DNA from: an uncultured Shinella sp.
Lineage (GTDB): Bacteria; Pseudomonadota; Alphaproteobacteria; Rhizobiales; Rhizobiaceae
Reading direction: 5' to 3'
Assembly: GCA_946886325.1 (NCBI GenBank)
Contig: CAMPIK010000111.1
Span: 1-7,224 of the forward strand
Length of the DNA stretch: 7,224 nucleotides
Of the stretch, positions 4,600-7,224 are shown one piece after another. The notes under the pieces were generated by a model. That model was not told the origin of the DNA. It did not search any database and saw only the letters and a list, made by a program, of their open reading frames with translations. The translations under genes and the position numbers were made by a program. How positions within the stretch are numbered: the stretch's first letter is position 1; every line of letters begins with the position of its first letter.

Positions 4600-7050
4600 A
4601 TGATCAGACTGATTGGATATTTTTTCGGGATCGGCACGGTGTTCTTCCTCATCGTTGCCGGAGCTGCCGCGCTCTATCTCGGGAACGTAACCAAGGATCT
4701 TCCGGATTACGAGGTGCTCAACAGCTACGCGCCGCCGGTGACGACGCGCGTGCATGCCGGCAATGGCGCGCTGATGGCCGAATATGCGCGCGAGCGCCGG
4801 CTTTACCTGCCGATCCAGGCGATCCCGGACCGGGTGAAGGCTGCCTTCCTCTCGGCGGAAGACAAGAACTTCTACCAGCATCCGGGCGTCGACGTGACCG
4901 GCCTCTTCCGCGCCGTCGTCACCAATATCCAGAACATGGGGTCCGGGCGCCGTCCGGTCGGCGCATCGACCATCACGCAGCAGGTGGCGAAGAACTTCCT
5001 GCTCTCCTCGGACCAGACGATCGACCGCAAGGTCAAGGAAGCGATCCTGTCCTTCCGCATCGAGCAGGCCTATTCCAAGGACCGCATTCTCGAGCTCTAT
5101 CTGAACGAAATCTTCTTCGGCCTGAATTCCTACGGCATCGCCGGTGCGGCACTCACCTATTTCGACAAGTCGGTGACGGAGCTGTCGGTCGCCGAGACCG
5201 CCTATCTGGCAGCCCTTCCCAAAGGCCCGTCGAACTACCATCCCTTCCGCAAGACGGAAGCGGCGATCGAGCGGCGCAACTGGGTGATCGACCGCATGGT
5301 CGAGAACGGCTACGTGACGAAGAGCGAGGGCGACGAGGCCAAGGCCCAGCCGCTCGGCGTCACGCCGCGCCATCGCGGCTCCTATCTCTTCGCGTCCGAA
5401 TATTTCGCCGAGGAAGTCCGCCGGCAGATCATCGAGCGCTACGGCGACAAGGCGCTCTACGAGGGCGGCCTGTCGGTGCGCACCTCGCTCGATCCGCGCA
5501 TGCAGGTCCTCGCCCGCAAGGCGCTGCACAAGGGTCTGATCAGCTATGACGAGCGCCGTGGCTTCCACGGGCCGGTCAAGCAGATCGAGATCGGCGGCGA
5601 CTGGGGCATCGAGCTTGCCAAGGTCGACGCGTTCCGCGACGTGCCCGAGTGGAAGCTTGCGGTCGTTTTGTCGGCCGACGACGAGGGCGTCGATATCGGC
5701 CTGCAGCCGCGCCGCGAAGTTTCCGGCAAGGTCGCCGAGGAGCGCGTGACGGGCCGCATCGCGGCCGAGGACATGAAATGGGCCTATCGCTCGGCGAGCC
5801 GCGACCGCAAGAACGCAACGTCGCCGTCTGGCGTCGTTTCGGCGGGCGACGTAGTCTATGTCGAACCGGCCGAGACCGGCGGCACCTATCGTCTTCGCCA
5901 GCCGCCGAAGGTTCAGGGCGGCCTGGTCGCCATGGACCCGCATACGGGCCGCGTGCTGGCCATGGTCGGCGGCTTCTCCTTCGGCCAGTCCGAATTCAAC
6001 CGCGCGACGCAGGCGATGCGCCAGCCGGGTTCGTCCTTCAAGCCCTTCGTCTACGCGGCAGCCCTCGACAACGGCTATACGCCGGCCTCCGTCATCATGG
6101 ACGCGCCCTTCGAGATCGTTGCCGGCGGCGAGGTCTGGCGGCCGCAGAACTATGGCGGCGGCTCGGCCGGCCCGTCGACGCTGCGCCTCGGCATCGAGCG
6201 CTCGCGCAACCTGATGACCGTGCGCCTTGCCAACGACATGGGCATGAACCTCGTTGCCGAATATGCCGAGCGCTTCGGCATCTACGACAAGATGTATCCG
6301 GTGCTGGCGATGTCGCTCGGTTCTGGCGAGACGACGGTGCTGCGCATGGTGTCGGCCTATTCGGTGCTGGCGAACGGCGGCAAGCAGATCAAGCCGTCGC
6401 TCATCGACCGCATCCAGGACCGCTACGGCAAGGCGATCTTCCGCCACGAGGAGCGCACCTGCGAGGCCTGCAACGCCAATGACTGGGAAGGCCAGGACGA
6501 GCCGACGCTCGTCGACAATCGCGAGCAGGTGCTCGACCCGATGACCGCCTACCAGATCACCTCGATGATGGAAGGCGTCGTGACGCGCGGTACCGCCGCC
6601 GGCAAGATCAAGCTCGACCGTCCGACGGCCGGCAAGACCGGCACGACCAACGACGAAAAGGACGCCTGGTTCGTCGGCTACACGCCGGAACTCGTCGCGG
6701 GCGTTTATCTCGGCTTCGACAATCCGGCGCCGCTCGGCCGCGGCGCGACCGGCGGCTCGCTTGCAGCCCCGATCTTCAACGAATTCATGCAAGGCGCGCT
6801 CGAAGGGCTGCCGCCGACCAAGTTCATCATTCCGGAAGGCATGAAGATGATCGCGGTCGACCGCAAGACCGGCATGCAGGCCAGCGCCGGCCAGCCCGGC
6901 GTCATCATGGAGGCCTTCAAGCCCGGCACGGGTCCGGCCGACGTCTTCTCGGTCATCGGCGCCGACGAGTTCATGGCGCCGGAAGACATCCTGCGCAACT
7001 CGCCGCAGGCGAACCAGGCCGTGACCAGCGGCCAGAGCGGCCTCTTCTGA
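4600..7050 (+). CDS. mrcA: Penicillin-binding protein 1A (transglycosylase/transpeptidase)
   Basis: Class A PBP that polymerises lipid II into glycan strands and cross-links their peptides in the periplasm. It has 816 aa, a usual PBP1a length. One membrane segment (about 4-27) anchors it. The GT51 domain (about 55-230) has catalytic Glu87 in EDKNFYQHPG, GASTITQQ (121-128), RKVKE (143-147) and Glu170 in LNEIFFG. An OB-like domain (about 318-435), typical of PBP1a, separates it from the transpeptidase domain (about 440-735). That domain has nucleophile Ser478 and Lys481 (SSFK), Ser535-Arg-Asn537, and Lys679-Thr-Gly (KTGTT). The only two cysteines, Cys621 and Cys624 (CEAC), lie between SxN and KTG. 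Start ATG at 4600 is directly followed by the membrane segment; the ribosome binding site is weak (GCGAG-like). prfB follows after 97 nt. Confidence 0.97.
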   Translation: MIRLIGYFFGIGTVFFLIVAGAAALYLGNVTKDLPDYEVLNSYAPPVTTRVHAGNGALMAEYARERRLYLPIQAIPDRVKAAFLSAEDKNFYQHPGVDVTGLFRAVVTNIQNMGSGRRPVGASTITQQVAKNFLLSSDQTIDRKVKEAILSFRIEQAYSKDRILELYLNEIFFGLNSYGIAGAALTYFDKSVTELSVAETAYLAALPKGPSNYHPFRKTEAAIERRNWVIDRMVENGYVTKSEGDEAKAQPLGVTPRHRGSYLFASEYFAEEVRRQIIERYGDKALYEGGLSVRTSLDPRMQVLARKALHKGLISYDERRGFHGPVKQIEIGGDWGIELAKVDAFRDVPEWKLAVVLSADDEGVDIGLQPRREVSGKVAEERVTGRIAAEDMKWAYRSASRDRKNATSPSGVVSAGDVVYVEPAETGGTYRLRQPPKVQGGLVAMDPHTGRVLAMVGGFSFGQSEFNRATQAMRQPGSSFKPFVYAAALDNGYTPASVIMDAPFEIVAGGEVWRPQNYGGGSAGPSTLRLGIERSRNLMTVRLANDMGMNLVAEYAERFGIYDKMYPVLAMSLGSGETTVLRMVSAYSVLANGGKQIKPSLIDRIQDRYGKAIFRHEERTCEACNANDWEGQDEPTLVDNREQVLDPMTAYQITSMMEGVVTRGTAAGKIKLDRPTAGKTGTTNDEKDAWFVGYTPELVAGVYLGFDNPAPLGRGATGGSLAAPIFNEFMQGALEGLPPTKFIIPEGMKMIAVDRKTGMQASAGQPGVIMEAFKPGTGPADVFSVIGADEFMAPEDILRNSPQANQAVTSGQSGLF

Positions 7051-7072
7051 TCCTCCGTTCCGCACGTGACGG

Positions 7073-7097
7073 CGGCGCGGGGTTTACATCCGCGCCG
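7073..7097 (+). promoter_or_regulatory. GC-rich hairpin between mrcA and prfB
   Basis: CGGCGCGG (7073-7080) and CCGCGCCG (7090-7097) form a perfect 8-bp stem with a 9-nt loop, 23 nt after the mrcA stop. No T tract follows, so it is not a classical terminator. It could stabilise the mrcA 3' end, reduce read-through into prfB, or be incidental in GC-rich DNA. Confidence 0.35.
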
Positions 7098-7147
7098 GCG
7101 CTCACTATTGACGGGCGTCATCAAAACCAAGCCAGAAGAAACGGACA

Positions 7148-7224
7148 ATGCGCGCGGAAATCGAGAACGTCGTCGACGAAATCAAGCAGGCCATAAGCCT
7201 GCTGAGGAGGCATCTTTGACTGGG
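7148..7224 (+). CDS. prfB: Peptide chain release factor 2, 5' end with programmed +1 frameshift
   Basis: RF2 recognises UAA and UGA and releases the finished peptide from the ribosome. Only the start is in the window. ATG at 7148 opens 23 codons (MRAEIENVVDEIKQ..., ending LLRRHL), then an in-frame TGA at 7217-7219. The codon before it is CTT, and AGGAGG lies 3 nt upstream of CTT, the same arrangement as the E. coli prfB frameshift site. A +1 slip from CTT to TTT continues with GAC TGG (Asp-Trp), matching the usual RF2 sequence RRHLDW. The mature coding sequence is thus 7148-7216 joined to 7218 onward. The start codon has only a weak ribosome binding site (AGAAG, 7134-7138). A 97-nt gap separates it from mrcA. 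Confidence 0.93.
7205..7219 (+). promoter_or_regulatory. RF2 programmed +1 frameshift signal
   Basis: AGGAGG (7205-7210), CAT, CTT (7214-7216), TGA (7217-7219), then C. The internal Shine-Dalgarno pairs with 16S rRNA at short spacing and promotes slippage of tRNA-Leu. A slow TGA followed by C, a poor termination context, allows the slip when RF2 is scarce. This is a negative feedback loop on RF2 level. Confidence 0.93.

Noticed and set aside
4309..7065. 918-codon minus-strand ORF antisense to mrcA
   Set aside because: Mirror of PBP1a codon bias, with His/Arg/Asp-rich composition and no domain; mrcA is certain.
7108..7136. TTGACG as a prfB promoter
   Set aside because: No -10 match at 16-18 nt spacing (GCCAGA), and the transcript would start almost at the ATG.

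Overview
The window is a conserved housekeeping region of an alphaproteobacterium, most likely Rhizobiaceae (Rhizobium, Agrobacterium or Sinorhizobium/Ensifer type). The grounds are high GC, the characteristic alphaproteobacterial RNase E sequence, and the gene order rne | amidase - mrcA - prfB, which I recall from that family. I see no mobile element, phage gene, CRISPR array, tRNA or rRNA. I do not think an undescribed multi-gene system is present; the unusual content is regulatory and architectural.

Layout: 1-2357 is the minus-strand gene for RNase E (rne), with its 3' end cut off by the window edge. 2358-3043 is a large divergent intergenic region. It holds a good candidate rne promoter about 430 nt upstream of the rne start, a hairpin-rich rne leader with a possible 33-codon upstream ORF, a 12-bp palindrome, a CtrA-type 8-mer and a hairpin just before the amiC ribosome binding site. 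3044-4342 is a plus-strand periplasmic N-acetylmuramoyl-L-alanine amidase (AmiC type, TTG start, twin-arginine signal peptide). 4343-4599 is a 257-nt gap holding a hairpin whose two arms each carry a GANTC site. 4600-7050 is mrcA, a bifunctional class A penicillin-binding protein (PBP1a). 7148-7224 is the first part of prfB, peptide chain release factor 2, and includes the complete programmed +1 frameshift site.

Working together: amiC and mrcA act on the same polymer. PBP1a polymerises and cross-links peptidoglycan, and the amidase cleaves stem peptides from glycan strands during division. rne and prfB act on RNA turnover and translation termination. Two of the genes show signs of self-regulation: rne has a long structured leader, and prfB has a frameshift that senses RF2 activity. 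GANTC (CcrM) sites occur in both intergenic regions around amiC and mrcA, but I find none inside those two coding sequences. This hints at cell-cycle control of the wall genes, but that is inference.
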